From Calditrichota bacterium (GTDB lineage Bacteria > Calditrichota > Calditrichia > Calditrichales > Calditrichaceae): DNA of 47,470 nt. Made by a program: the position numbers and the translations under genes. Location of the stretch: assembly GCA_003854985.1 (NCBI GenBank), contig RQOG01000033.1, positions 1 through 47,470 on the forward strand, given 5' to 3'. Positions 36,645-44,267 of the stretch are shown piece by piece. Under the pieces are notes generated by a model. The model was not told the DNA's origin. It did no database searches and saw only the letters and a list, made by a program, of their open reading frames with translations. Positions within the stretch are counted from its first letter, which is position 1. Every line of letters starts with the position of its first letter.

Positions 36645-37322
36645 ATGTTACAGGATATCGGACAAATATTTCAAATATCAATCACAATCACGGAGATCGT
36701 TCGGAATCTGCTGGTCGCCTTTTTATGCGGAATGTTAATTTCTTTTTTTTATAAAATCACCTATCATGGTCCGGGTTATATGAATACCTTTGTTAATGCC
36801 ATGACTCTGCTTTCCATGATTACAGCTCTGGTAATTATGGTAATTGGCAATAACCTGGCCAGGGCTTTTGGGCTTGTTGGCGCTATGTCCATTATAAGGT
36901 TTCGTACCGCCGTGAAGGAAACGCAGGATATTCTGTATATTTTTTTCTCGCTGGCAGCAGGTATGGCCGCGGGAGTCGGGTTACACTTTGCGGCAATCAC
37001 CGGCACGGTTTTAATCGGAGGCGTTTCGGTTCTTTTATCCAAATCAAATCTGATTGCTCAATCGCGCAAAGAATATCTATTACAATTTAACGTTCAGTCA
37101 GGTAGTAAAGCTGATGAATCGATTTATTCCGATGTTATTGAGAAATATTGTAAACGGTCGCGAATCGTTAATGCTAAATCGATCGGCGAGAACGGCGATC
37201 TGGAATTATCCTATTATGTCAGCCTGAAAAATCCTAAAGACAGTTCCAGGTTTATAAATGAACTGAAAAATATCGAAGGCATCCAGCATGTCAATCTGTT
37301 TTTCGATGAAGAGTTTTTTTAA
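36645..37322 (+). CDS. DUF4956 membrane protein
   Basis: About 225 residues. Four hydrophobic segments (about 12-35, 50-71, 92-120 and a short 115-135 stretch) include the family hallmark ARAFGLVGAMSIIRFRTAVKETQDI. A soluble C-terminal domain (about 145-225) resembles a small ferredoxin-like regulatory fold. DUF4956 proteins are repeatedly encoded next to VTC-domain genes, so a role as membrane partner of the polymerase is likely but not shown. I used ATG 36645; an upstream TTG at 36588 would overlap the VTC gene and add 19 polar residues. Confidence 0.88.
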   Translation: MLQDIGQIFQISITITEIVRNLLVAFLCGMLISFFYKITYHGPGYMNTFVNAMTLLSMITALVIMVIGNNLARAFGLVGAMSIIRFRTAVKETQDILYIFFSLAAGMAAGVGLHFAAITGTVLIGGVSVLLSKSNLIAQSRKEYLLQFNVQSGSKADESIYSDVIEKYCKRSRIVNAKSIGENGDLELSYYVSLKNPKDSSRFINELKNIEGIQHVNLFFDEEFF

Positions 37323-38061
37323 CAAACTTTTTTTTATTCTATACCTTTTTATTCTTTCATGGTCGTGTTCAAGCCAACCGGTGGATAACAATATACATCA
37401 ATTGTTACTGATGAATTCCTATGATCTCGATATTCCCGAGCCTTCCGGGCTGTCTTTGGGAAGCTCCGGTCAATGCTTATGGATAGTCAGCGATCCGCCG
37501 GATAACCGGGTTTATAAAACCAATTTAATCGGAGATATCATAACCGTTCTTGATTTTCAGGGCAAAGACCTGGAAGGGGTATGGTTTGACAAAATATCCG
37601 GACGTTTATGGTTAGTTGAAGAAAATGATCGTGAACTTGTGGAATTAGATACGCTTGGACAATTCATAAACAGGTATGAAATCAGCGGCAGCTGGTCTGA
37701 TGAGAATGGATTTGAAGGCATTTGCCGCGATAGCTATAATAATTTCTGGATAGCCAATGAAAAAGAACCGGTATTAATTATCAGGCTTGATATGAACTTT
37801 GGAGTTAAAGCGCAATATACACCGCCCATGGCGGAGGATGTTTCCGGTTTATTTTGTCCGGAAGGACAGGATACCCTTTGGGTTTTGAGCGACGAAAGCA
37901 GACTGCTGTTAAAATGGCATCCCGATTATGGCGTTTTAAATTATTTTGAATTGGATGTTCCAAAGCCTGAAGGAGTGGCGATTGATTATAGAAATGAAAT
38001 CATATATATGGTCAGTGATAGTAAAAATAAACTATACAAACTCCGGTTTCCATTGGATTAA
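37306..38061 (+). CDS. Lipoprotein with SdiA-regulated/YjiK-like propeller
   Basis: About 251 residues beginning with a lipoprotein signal peptide (lipobox LSWSC, lipidated Cys near residue 21). The rest is made of short propeller-like blades: LDIPEPSGLSLGSSGQCLWIVSD, GVWFDKISGRLWLVEENDRE, GFEGICRDSYNNFWIANE, LDVPKPEGVAIDYRNEIIYMVSD. This pattern of 'SGL...LWIVSD' and 'EG...' matches SdiA-regulated (YjiK) proteins, which may have a phosphoesterase or ligand-binding role. It overlaps the DUF4956 gene by 17 bases, so it completes the four-gene cassette; an extracytoplasmic sensor or binding function for that system is inference. Confidence 0.8.
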   Translation: MKSFFNKLFFILYLFILSWSCSSQPVDNNIHQLLLMNSYDLDIPEPSGLSLGSSGQCLWIVSDPPDNRVYKTNLIGDIITVLDFQGKDLEGVWFDKISGRLWLVEENDRELVELDTLGQFINRYEISGSWSDENGFEGICRDSYNNFWIANEKEPVLIIRLDMNFGVKAQYTPPMAEDVSGLFCPEGQDTLWVLSDESRLLLKWHPDYGVLNYFELDVPKPEGVAIDYRNEIIYMVSDSKNKLYKLRFPLD

Positions 38062-38064
38062 AGT

Positions 38065-38427
38065 TTATTTTTGAAAGGTAACCTTTATCTGGTAATATTT
38101 TCCTTTTTCATGAACGGCTACATATTTGGCTTTATACATGGACAGGGCATCGCTTAGTTTATCGCTGAGAGGCGGCAGATCGGATTTATCCGTATAGGAA
38201 AGAAAAATCAGCACATACTGATCGCCGCGCAGTTCCAGGGAAACTTCCATAGGCATGGAACTGATCGTTTCCATATAGTTTATAAAATAATTAATTACCT
38301 TAATCAACGGTTTATGATCTTCGGCCTCAAAAGTACAACCTTCATCCAGGTTGAGATTTGCATTTATTTCTTTATTTGCATTGATCAGCAAGATTAATTT
38401 TTTCAGGTCTACCGTATTCTCTGTCAT
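38065..38427 (-). CDS. Small unrecognised protein, possibly kinase-ATPase-fold related
   Basis: I do not recognise this 120-residue soluble protein. The start at ATG 38427 is supported by a GGAG 8 bases upstream. It has no signal peptide. Residues 42-60 (PLIKVINYFINYMETIS) resemble the N-box helix of GHKL histidine-kinase ATPases, followed by a beta hairpin (MEVSLELRGDQYVLIFLSY) and a final beta strand YYQIKVTFQK as in kinase ends, but the ATP-binding Asp and Gly-rich boxes are missing. It could be a degenerate relative; confidence in that is low. It is monocistronic, converging 3 bases from the lipoprotein gene. Confidence 0.72.
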   Translation of the reverse strand: MTENTVDLKKLILLINANKEINANLNLDEGCTFEAEDHKPLIKVINYFINYMETISSMPMEVSLELRGDQYVLIFLSYTDKSDLPPLSDKLSDALSMYKAKYVAVHEKGKYYQIKVTFQK

Positions 38428-38474
38428 TATATACTCCTGCCGTTTATGGATATAATTGTAATTAAAAATATTAT

Positions 38475-38493
38475 CGGTTAATAACCGCTTATA
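38475..38493 (-). promoter_or_regulatory. Candidate -10 box with adjoining perfect palindrome upstream of the small gene
   Basis: On the minus strand TATAAG (38493-38488) is followed at once by CGGTTA-T-TAACCG (38487-38475), a 13-bp perfect palindrome about 48 bases before the ATG. A repressor site just downstream of a -10 box would fit. No good -35 is visible. Confidence 0.35.
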
Positions 38494-38562
38494 GTTTAGC
38501 ACGGAAATTAATAAAGTTGAATTATTGGCAAAATCACAAATTTATGTATATTTTTTTTCATA

Positions 38563-38589
38563 TTGACATTATTTTATTTAACTTATAGT
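38563..38589 (+). promoter_or_regulatory. Candidate promoter for the CsgG-like gene
   Basis: Perfect TTGACA (38563-38568) and TATAGT (38584-38589) with a 15-bp spacer, two short of ideal. The -10 ends 54 bases before the ATG, and AAGGAG sits just ahead of the start. Confidence 0.5.
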
Positions 38590-38643
38590 CGAAATCTTCC
38601 GATTGACAAATTATTATATGGAGAGTTATTACAAGGAGTGAAG

Positions 38644-39804
38644 ATGATACAAAAATTTTTATCCCTGTTTATCCTGCTTCTGATTGTTAACCTGTCAACG
38701 GCCGCGGACGAATGGTTTCGTTTATATGATGAAGGTGTGAAAGCCATGGAGAGCGGAGACTATCGCGTGGCCATTGAAAAATTTGAAGCGGCTCTGGCGC
38801 AAAAGAGCACGGATAGTGAAAAAATAAGAACGTACGGTATGCATTATATCGAGTATTTTCCCAACCGGGAAATTGGCATTGCCCATTACCATCTTGGCAA
38901 CAATGCCGAAGCAAGGCGTTACCTGCAGCGTTCCATGGACCAGGAGTATTCTTCCCGGGCCAGTGAATACCTGAGCAAAACCTCCAGCGGCGTCGGTCCT
39001 CCGATTGCCATGGAACCTAAAAAAACAAAGGCGCAGGCGGATATGGAAAATCCACCGGCCATCGTCAGCGCCGTGCCGGATATTCAGCCGGTAGCCAAAC
39101 CTTCGCAGGTTAAACTGGTTGGCGAACGGATGAGCGTGGCCGTTCTACCTTTTGAAAATAAAGGCGCCAGCGGCGACTTAGGCGAAATTGTTCTGGATAA
39201 GATGATTACCGCGTTATTTAACGAAGGCCGGTTTAAAGTAATTGAGCGTTCTCAGCTGGAACGGGTGCTGGCAGAGCAAAAACTCGGCGCCAGCGGGTTA
39301 ATTGACGCTTCCACGGCCGCCGAATTGGGACGCGGATTAGGCGTGGACGCCATTGTGCTGGGCAGCGTGGCCGCTACGGCTTCAGGTTCCATCAGTCTTG
39401 ATTCGCGGGCCATTGATACCGAAACTGCCATGATTATTGTGGCTCACGACGCGTATTCGGCAAAATCCGATCAGGTAAGCGTTAAAACCACCGTGGAATA
39501 CCTGGCCAAGAAATTTGTATCCAGCCTGCCGTTGGTACAGGGCGGTGTGATCCGTGTAGACGGCGGTACGCTGATGATCGACGTGGGCAGTCATGGCGGA
39601 ATAAAAAAAGGCATTAAATGCACGATTTACCGGGAAGGCAACGAGATAAAACACCCGGTAACGGGCGAAGTGCTCGGCGTGGAAACCACCATTCTCGGTG
39701 AAGTGCAGGTAACCGATCCCTTTGATAAATATTCCTCCGCGAGAATTATCAGAGTAGAGCCGGGCCAGGCGCTGATGGTAGGCGATAAATTCCTTACAAA
39801 ATAA
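38644..39804 (+). CDS. CsgG-like envelope protein with TPR N-terminus and FlgT-like C-terminus
   Basis: About 386 residues: signal peptide (1-21), a TPR-like helical part (about 25-110), a linker (about 115-160), and a CsgG/FlgT-middle-like domain (about 165-290) with MSVAVLPFENKG, GRFKVIERSQLERVLAEQ and LGVDAIVLGSV. A C-terminal beta domain follows (about 300-386; IDVGSHGGIKKGIKC...GEVQVTDPFDKYSSARI). True CsgG is a lipoprotein forming a secretion pore; here there is no lipobox Cys at the cleavage site, and no csgA/E/F genes are near, so a curli function is unlikely. It probably belongs to the wider group of periplasmic assembly proteins. It is unusually GC-rich. The ATG follows AAGGAG. Confidence 0.83.
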   Translation: MIQKFLSLFILLLIVNLSTAADEWFRLYDEGVKAMESGDYRVAIEKFEAALAQKSTDSEKIRTYGMHYIEYFPNREIGIAHYHLGNNAEARRYLQRSMDQEYSSRASEYLSKTSSGVGPPIAMEPKKTKAQADMENPPAIVSAVPDIQPVAKPSQVKLVGERMSVAVLPFENKGASGDLGEIVLDKMITALFNEGRFKVIERSQLERVLAEQKLGASGLIDASTAAELGRGLGVDAIVLGSVAATASGSISLDSRAIDTETAMIIVAHDAYSAKSDQVSVKTTVEYLAKKFVSSLPLVQGGVIRVDGGTLMIDVGSHGGIKKGIKCTIYREGNEIKHPVTGEVLGVETTILGEVQVTDPFDKYSSARIIRVEPGQALMVGDKFLTK

Positions 39805-39835
39805 ACAAACAACCAACTAACCTTTGGGAGGTAGT

Positions 39836-40987
39836 ATGCGTAAGATTTACACCGTAATTTTTTTAACTCTGCTAATGGCCTTAATGATAGTGCCATTGCA
39901 GGCGCAGTATAATTTTACAGGCGCCGGCGCACGGGCAGCCGGTATGGGAAATGCCTTTACCGGCGTTGCCGATGACGCTACGGCCATATCATGGAACGCC
40001 GCTGGTTTAACACAATTATATTCAATGGAAGCCACTGTTATTACACGATTCGGTTTTGGTTCTGCTGAAATTACTGGTATAGAAGGTGATGCTCCAACTT
40101 TAGATTACAAATCAAAATTCCAGCTTAATTTTTTGAGTTTTATAATGCCCTTTGCTGTTGGAAAGTATAATATTGTTGGAGGTATCTCTTACAGGACATT
40201 AATTGATTTTAATAATGAATTGACGATGACATATATGGGTACAACAGAAGATATTTACAAATCCGAAGGCGGCGTGAGAACAATTTCACCCGCATTAGGT
40301 TTTCAGCTTAACGAAATGTTTTCTTTTGGAACAGCAATAAATATTTATACCGGTAGCGCTAAATGGGGTGATAATGCTGATGATGAAGAGAGCTACACAG
40401 GATTAGGAATCGATTTAAGTGCATTAGTAAAACCAAGTCCAATGTTCTCCATTGGGGCAAATTTAACTCTTCCCCATACTGTGACTTCAGAAAATGATGC
40501 ATCTGGTGAAGAATATGAAATGAAAGTACCTTTTTTCTTTAGCCTTGGTTTAGGATTCCGCGCAACGGATAATCTGCTTATTGCTTTTGATTATCAAAAT
40601 CGTGATTGGTCAAGATCAGAAAATTTTGATGATCCTACTATGTATACAGATGAACAAAAGGATTTATATGATGTCAGTTCTATCCATGTAGGGCTTGAAT
40701 ATTTATTAATGAGCGGTGATTTAATTATCCCTTTACGGGCTGGTTTCTATACAAATCCTATAGCTGGCTCTACTGAAGTATACGGTGATAACAGCTCAGA
40801 TCAATTAGTGAATAATGTTATTACTCTTGGTGCAGGTTTGATCATGGGACAATTACTATTTGACGGCGCTTTTGAAATTGAATCATCAGAAACTAAAGAC
40901 TATGCTGGATATTCTGGTGTAAATTTAGAAGAAACACAGTATCGTGTAACTATTGGCGCAACTCTTCATTTTGGTGAAAACAAGTAA
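39836..40987 (+). CDS. OmpP1/FadL-family outer-membrane transporter
   Basis: About 383 residues: signal peptide ending in PLQAQ, the N-terminal plug GAGARAAGMGNAFTGVADDATAISWNAAGL typical of the FadL/TodX/PorV superfamily by pattern, then amphipathic beta strands ending in ATLHFGENK. Such barrels move hydrophobic molecules across the outer membrane or act in secretion. A strong GGGAGG precedes ATG 39836. It lies 31 bp after the CsgG-like gene and ends at a terminator, so the two form an operon. The first 190 bases share the GC-rich style of the upstream gene; the remainder is clearly more AT-rich. Confidence 0.88.
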   Translation: MRKIYTVIFLTLLMALMIVPLQAQYNFTGAGARAAGMGNAFTGVADDATAISWNAAGLTQLYSMEATVITRFGFGSAEITGIEGDAPTLDYKSKFQLNFLSFIMPFAVGKYNIVGGISYRTLIDFNNELTMTYMGTTEDIYKSEGGVRTISPALGFQLNEMFSFGTAINIYTGSAKWGDNADDEESYTGLGIDLSALVKPSPMFSIGANLTLPHTVTSENDASGEEYEMKVPFFFSLGLGFRATDNLLIAFDYQNRDWSRSENFDDPTMYTDEQKDLYDVSSIHVGLEYLLMSGDLIIPLRAGFYTNPIAGSTEVYGDNSSDQLVNNVITLGAGLIMGQLLFDGAFEIESSETKDYAGYSGVNLEETQYRVTIGATLHFGENK

Positions 40988-41002
40988 GCTTCAGGTTTTA
41001 TT

Positions 41003-41032
41003 AAAGGCGGTGATTTCACCGCCTTTTTTATT
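41003..41032 (+). terminator. Strong intrinsic terminator after the FadL-like gene
   Basis: AAAGGCGGTG (41003-41012) pairs perfectly with CACCGCCTTT (41017-41026) around a four-base loop, followed by TTTT. The GC-rich 7-bp core makes it the most stable hairpin I see in the window, and it may also serve the converging minus-strand genes. Confidence 0.92.
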
Positions 41033-41076
41033 TGTACTCCGGTAATCAATTATTTCAATACTATGACTAATCGGCG

Positions 41077-41289
41077 TTAAAATTTTGTCTTCGGCCGCCG
41101 GGCGCCAAAGAGCGCCTCGCAGGGCGCGTTTTTAGTAACATATTTGTTCAACTTCGTACACCACAAAGCTAAAAATGTGCGGCAGGTCCCGCTGCCATCG
41201 ACAGCCTGTTCCCTGGGGAATTCGGCGTATTCACAGCGCATATCGCAAAATTTGATTTTACTTGAGCTTACACCGGCGTTTTCTTTCAA
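41077..41289 (-). CDS. Small cysteine-rich protein
   Basis: A 70-residue protein with five cysteines (KFCDMRCEYAEF, GTCRTF, LWCTKL, APCEAL, at about 15, 19, 36, 44 and 57). The Cys-x3-Cys pair and the spacing of the others suggest a zinc- or Fe-S-binding minidomain rather than a chance frame. I have an impression that similar small proteins exist in anaerobes but cannot name the family. It starts at TTG 41289 with AAGGAAGG about 10 bases upstream. It is 32 bp downstream of the HAD phosphatase, in the same run. Base composition is high in GC relative to the intergenic DNA, as expected of a gene. Coding status is likely, not certain. Confidence 0.62.
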   Translation of the reverse strand: MKENAGVSSSKIKFCDMRCEYAEFPREQAVDGSGTCRTFLALWCTKLNKYVTKNAPCEALFGARRPKTKF

Positions 41290-41321
41290 AACATTCTTCC
41301 TTCCTTAAATGGCCGTTATTC

Positions 41322-41975
41322 TTACCAATATACAATTTCCCAGTTATTTTTTTTCGCCAGCCGGGCCATTTTTCTTCCGGGGGAAACGCATACCGGATGG
41401 CCGACTGTTTCCAGGGCGGGCCGGTCCGATACGGCGTCGCCATAATACCAGGCTTCTTTAGGATTAAAACCATGTTCAAGACAGTATGCACGGATTCGCC
41501 GGGCTTTTTCCTGGTCATAACAATATTCCGCAATCGGGCTGCCGGATAGTTTTCCATCAATCACTTCCAGTTCCGAACATATCATATCATCCATGTTTAA
41601 ATACCGTTTAACCTGGCTGCAGATATACGGCGTGGAGGCGGAGAGAATAACCGTTGTGCCGCCCGACTTTCTGTGCCGCTCAATTTCCGATACGGCTTTT
41701 TCCCGTATTGAATCTTTGATGAATTTGTCAAAAATCTCTTCGGAAAACCGTATTATTTTACTTTCATCCAGACCTTTTAAAAAACCGGCAATCCGTTCCA
41801 TAACGAATTTTTCCGATAAAATATTAAGTATAAAACCAAGCCCCAGGAGATAAGTTTGAACAATGTGTTTTTTCTTCAGCAGTCCGTTTTGAGCGGCATA
41901 ACGCGCCATCAGCTTACCGCTGTTAATGCTGAACACCGTATCATCCAGATCAAAAAATGCCGCATACTGAGCCAT
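41322..41975 (-). CDS. HAD-family phosphatase (HAD-IB, SerB-like)
   Basis: 217 residues with the nucleophile motif DLDDT (Asp9, Asp11) at the N-terminus, motif II Ser in VILSAST, a Lys in DQEKARRI and the motif III acidic pair in YYGDAVSDRPALE. The C-terminal KKNNWEIVYW resembles HAD-IB hydrolases of the SerB/PSPase-like group. A phosphomonoester is the substrate; which one is unknown. AAAGGT precedes the ATG. It follows the LytTR regulator by 9 bp. Confidence 0.9.
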   Translation of the reverse strand: MAQYAAFFDLDDTVFSINSGKLMARYAAQNGLLKKKHIVQTYLLGLGFILNILSEKFVMERIAGFLKGLDESKIIRFSEEIFDKFIKDSIREKAVSEIERHRKSGGTTVILSASTPYICSQVKRYLNMDDMICSELEVIDGKLSGSPIAEYCYDQEKARRIRAYCLEHGFNPKEAWYYGDAVSDRPALETVGHPVCVSPGRKMARLAKKNNWEIVYW

Positions 41976-41984
41976 CGTTTACCT

Positions 41985-42719
41985 TTATAAAATCTTCCTG
42001 ATTTCCTGGTAGCCGGTCCGGCTTATCGGAATCTGCTGCCCGGTACTTAAAATCGCCAGTTTGTCATCTTTGGAATAGGGCTCAATTTTTTTCAGGCAGT
42101 TGATATTAATCAGATAAGAGCGGTGCACGCGTTTGAAAATATTGCCGGGCAGGCGCTGATGCAGATTACTAATCCGTTCCATTTTAATAAAATACCGCTC
42201 CCTGGTATGAATCTTTATATAATCTCCATGTGCCTGGATAAAGACAATATCATTAACATTGAGGATATGTACCTCCGCTCCGTCGCGTATCAACAGCCTT
42301 TCTAAAGACTTCCCTGATTCACCTCTGCTTTTCATCAGGTTGTCTATTTTTTTTAACGATGCCGAAGGTTTGGCTGAAATTTTGTCCAAAGCCTGCTGCA
42401 GACGGGTGGGATTCACAGGTTTTAACAGGTAATCCACGGCGTTAGCGTCGAAAGCTTTTACGGCAAATTCATCGTAAGCGGTGATAAAAATAACCGGGGG
42501 CATTTCCTGTCCCATCAGTTCGATAACGTCAAAACCGGAAAGCTTTGGCATTTGAATATCGAGAAAAACCAGGTCCGGTTTAAACTCGCGGATTGTTTTA
42601 CCCGCTTCAAAGCCGTTTTCGCATTCGGCGATTATCTGAACGCCGCCGATATCGTTCAGCGCCAGAATAACGGATTGTCTGGCCAAAGGTTCGTCATCGA
42701 CAATAATGGCTTTAATCAT
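41985..42719 (-). CDS. LytTR-family response regulator
   Basis: 244 residues: a receiver domain (1-120) with Asp8-Asp9, the phospho-acceptor Asp54 in VFLDIQMPK and a Lys in LLKPVNPT. A LytTR DNA-binding domain (about 140-240) shows GAEVHILNVNDIVFIQAHGD, FKRVHRSYLININ and PISRTGYQEIRKIL. It should control transcription by binding direct repeats. No LytS-type membrane kinase is adjacent, which is the usual partner. It is followed by the HAD gene and preceded by 64 bp without a convincing promoter. Confidence 0.94.
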   Translation of the reverse strand: MIKAIIVDDEPLARQSVILALNDIGGVQIIAECENGFEAGKTIREFKPDLVFLDIQMPKLSGFDVIELMGQEMPPVIFITAYDEFAVKAFDANAVDYLLKPVNPTRLQQALDKISAKPSASLKKIDNLMKSRGESGKSLERLLIRDGAEVHILNVNDIVFIQAHGDYIKIHTRERYFIKMERISNLHQRLPGNIFKRVHRSYLININCLKKIEPYSKDDKLAILSTGQQIPISRTGYQEIRKIL

Positions 42720-42783
42720 TTATGTTCTTTCCGGTAAAATCATACTTACGATATTTATGGAACATTAATAAAAACAACTTTAC

Positions 42784-43677
42784 TTAATACCCAAGACGCT
42801 TCAGTTTAATTTCATCCCGTCGCCATTTCTCACTGACCTTGACTTTCAGATCCAAATAAACCGGGCGATCCAGTAAAGCTTCTATATCCTGGCGTGCCTG
42901 TTGACCAATTTGTTTTAAGGCTTCACCTTTTTTACCGATTAAAATACCCTTTTGCGATGTTCGCTCCACATAAATAGAAGCCGATATATAATCTTTTTTA
43001 CCCGGTCTTTCAATAAACTGCTCAATGGTTACTTCCGTAGAATAAGGAACTTCATCAAAAAACTGCCCGAAAATTTTTTCCCTGATAATTTCAGCCGCAA
43101 AAAATCGCTCTGGGTGATCGGTAACAGAACCGGGTGGATAATAAGGCAGACCTAAAGGCAGTGTTCTCACCAGTTCATGCTCCAGAGCATCCAAACCGTC
43201 TTTCTTCAGAGCGGAAATCGGTACCATGGCCTGAAAAGGATAATATTTCCGGTATTGATCGATGATGAGCAAAATATCCGGTTTAGGTATCCGGTCTATT
43301 TTATTTATCGCCAAAATCATTGGTTTACCGGCCGGATTCACTTTTTTCAAATCAACGCCCACAGGATGCGTTTTGGCTAAAGCATCTATGATAAAGACAA
43401 GAGAATCGGCATCTTTAACCGATTGATGAACCTGACCCATCATCCTGTTTTGTAAAAGATATTTAGGCTCCAGAATACCCGGGGTATCAAGAAAAACAAT
43501 CTGGTACGATGGTTTGTCTAAAATACCCAGAACCCTCCGCCTGGTGGTCTGCGGTTTCGGTGATGTAATCGATAACCTGATATCCAGCAGGGCATTCATC
43601 AACGTGGATTTTCCGGCATTGGGTAAACCGATAATAGCGGCGTAACCCGATTTAAAATCTTTTGGGATCTCCGTCAT
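42784..43677 (-). CDS. era: Era, ribosome-assembly GTPase
   Basis: 297 residues with GTPase motifs GLPNAGKST, DTPG and NKID, and a C-terminal KH domain carrying IGKKGEALKQIG. Era binds the 3' end of 16S rRNA and is needed for 30S maturation. The ATG shares four bases (ATGA) with the stop of the preceding gene, so the two are translationally coupled. Confidence 0.97.
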   Translation of the reverse strand: MTEIPKDFKSGYAAIIGLPNAGKSTLMNALLDIRLSITSPKPQTTRRRVLGILDKPSYQIVFLDTPGILEPKYLLQNRMMGQVHQSVKDADSLVFIIDALAKTHPVGVDLKKVNPAGKPMILAINKIDRIPKPDILLIIDQYRKYYPFQAMVPISALKKDGLDALEHELVRTLPLGLPYYPPGSVTDHPERFFAAEIIREKIFGQFFDEVPYSTEVTIEQFIERPGKKDYISASIYVERTSQKGILIGKKGEALKQIGQQARQDIEALLDRPVYLDLKVKVSEKWRRDEIKLKRLGY

Positions 43678-44261
43678 CCTGTTGCCCCCGCAAGCTGGTC
43701 TAAAAGCAGGAGGCGCTTTTTTAGTGTTTCCACTTCCGTGGCTTTAACGACCGCTGTGGTTTCTAATTCACACAGGATACCTGTTTTCCCGATAAATAAA
43801 TAGGCCAGGCCCTGGAAATCGTCAAGCAGTTGAACCAATGCCGTTTTTTTACTCAGTTTCTTTACGCCCGGATCAGATGCAGGTCTCAGTAAATATTCAA
43901 CATTTTCCGTATTCCGGACGGAAATATAATCATTGATTTCACCGGCGTTTTGCTTTTTTAACCAGGAATGACTGGTCAGTGTACAGTTGAATTTGGAAGC
44001 GCCCGAAAGCGATATATCAATGTATGTATATCTTTGTTTGTCAATTTTATCGGTGCTGAAATTTATAGTTAATTCATTGCCGTTTATTTTGCCATGAAAA
44101 ACCGGCCGGGCGGCAAAACTGCGGCGGAAGACTTTGCCGTCAACATGGTCCTCCAAATCAAGAAGATTCCGGTGAACAGCATCCCACATAGTCTTCCTGA
44201 TATAAATCAGAAACAGATAAATAAAAACCAGTATAAGTACAACGATTAACAGATAAATCAT
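43674..44261 (-). CDS. Membrane-anchored protein of unknown function
   Basis: A 195-residue protein not recognised. It has one N-terminal membrane helix (about 2-22), a short basic stretch, and an extramembrane part with beta-strand-like segments (FHGKINGNELTINFST, RYTYIDISLSG, NCTLTSHSWLKK). No catalytic motif is apparent. The orientation cannot be judged well; positive residues (RK) follow the helix, consistent with a cytoplasmic main part. It sits between an M50 protease and era, 6 bp after the former and overlapping the latter by 4. Confidence 0.85.
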   Translation of the reverse strand: MIYLLIVVLILVFIYLFLIYIRKTMWDAVHRNLLDLEDHVDGKVFRRSFAARPVFHGKINGNELTINFSTDKIDKQRYTYIDISLSGASKFNCTLTSHSWLKKQNAGEINDYISVRNTENVEYLLRPASDPGVKKLSKKTALVQLLDDFQGLAYLFIGKTGILCELETTAVVKATEVETLKKRLLLLDQLAGATG

Positions 44262-44267
44262 AGTTAT

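Noticed and set aside
38644..40987. Curli-type secretion locus
   Set aside because: The CsgG-like protein has no lipobox and there are no csgA, csgB, csgE or csgF homologues; only the fold is shared.
41258..41560. 100-residue minus-strand frame overlapping the HAD gene
   Set aside because: It is antiparallel-frame shadow coding over the HAD phosphatase, with no Shine-Dalgarno or family pattern.
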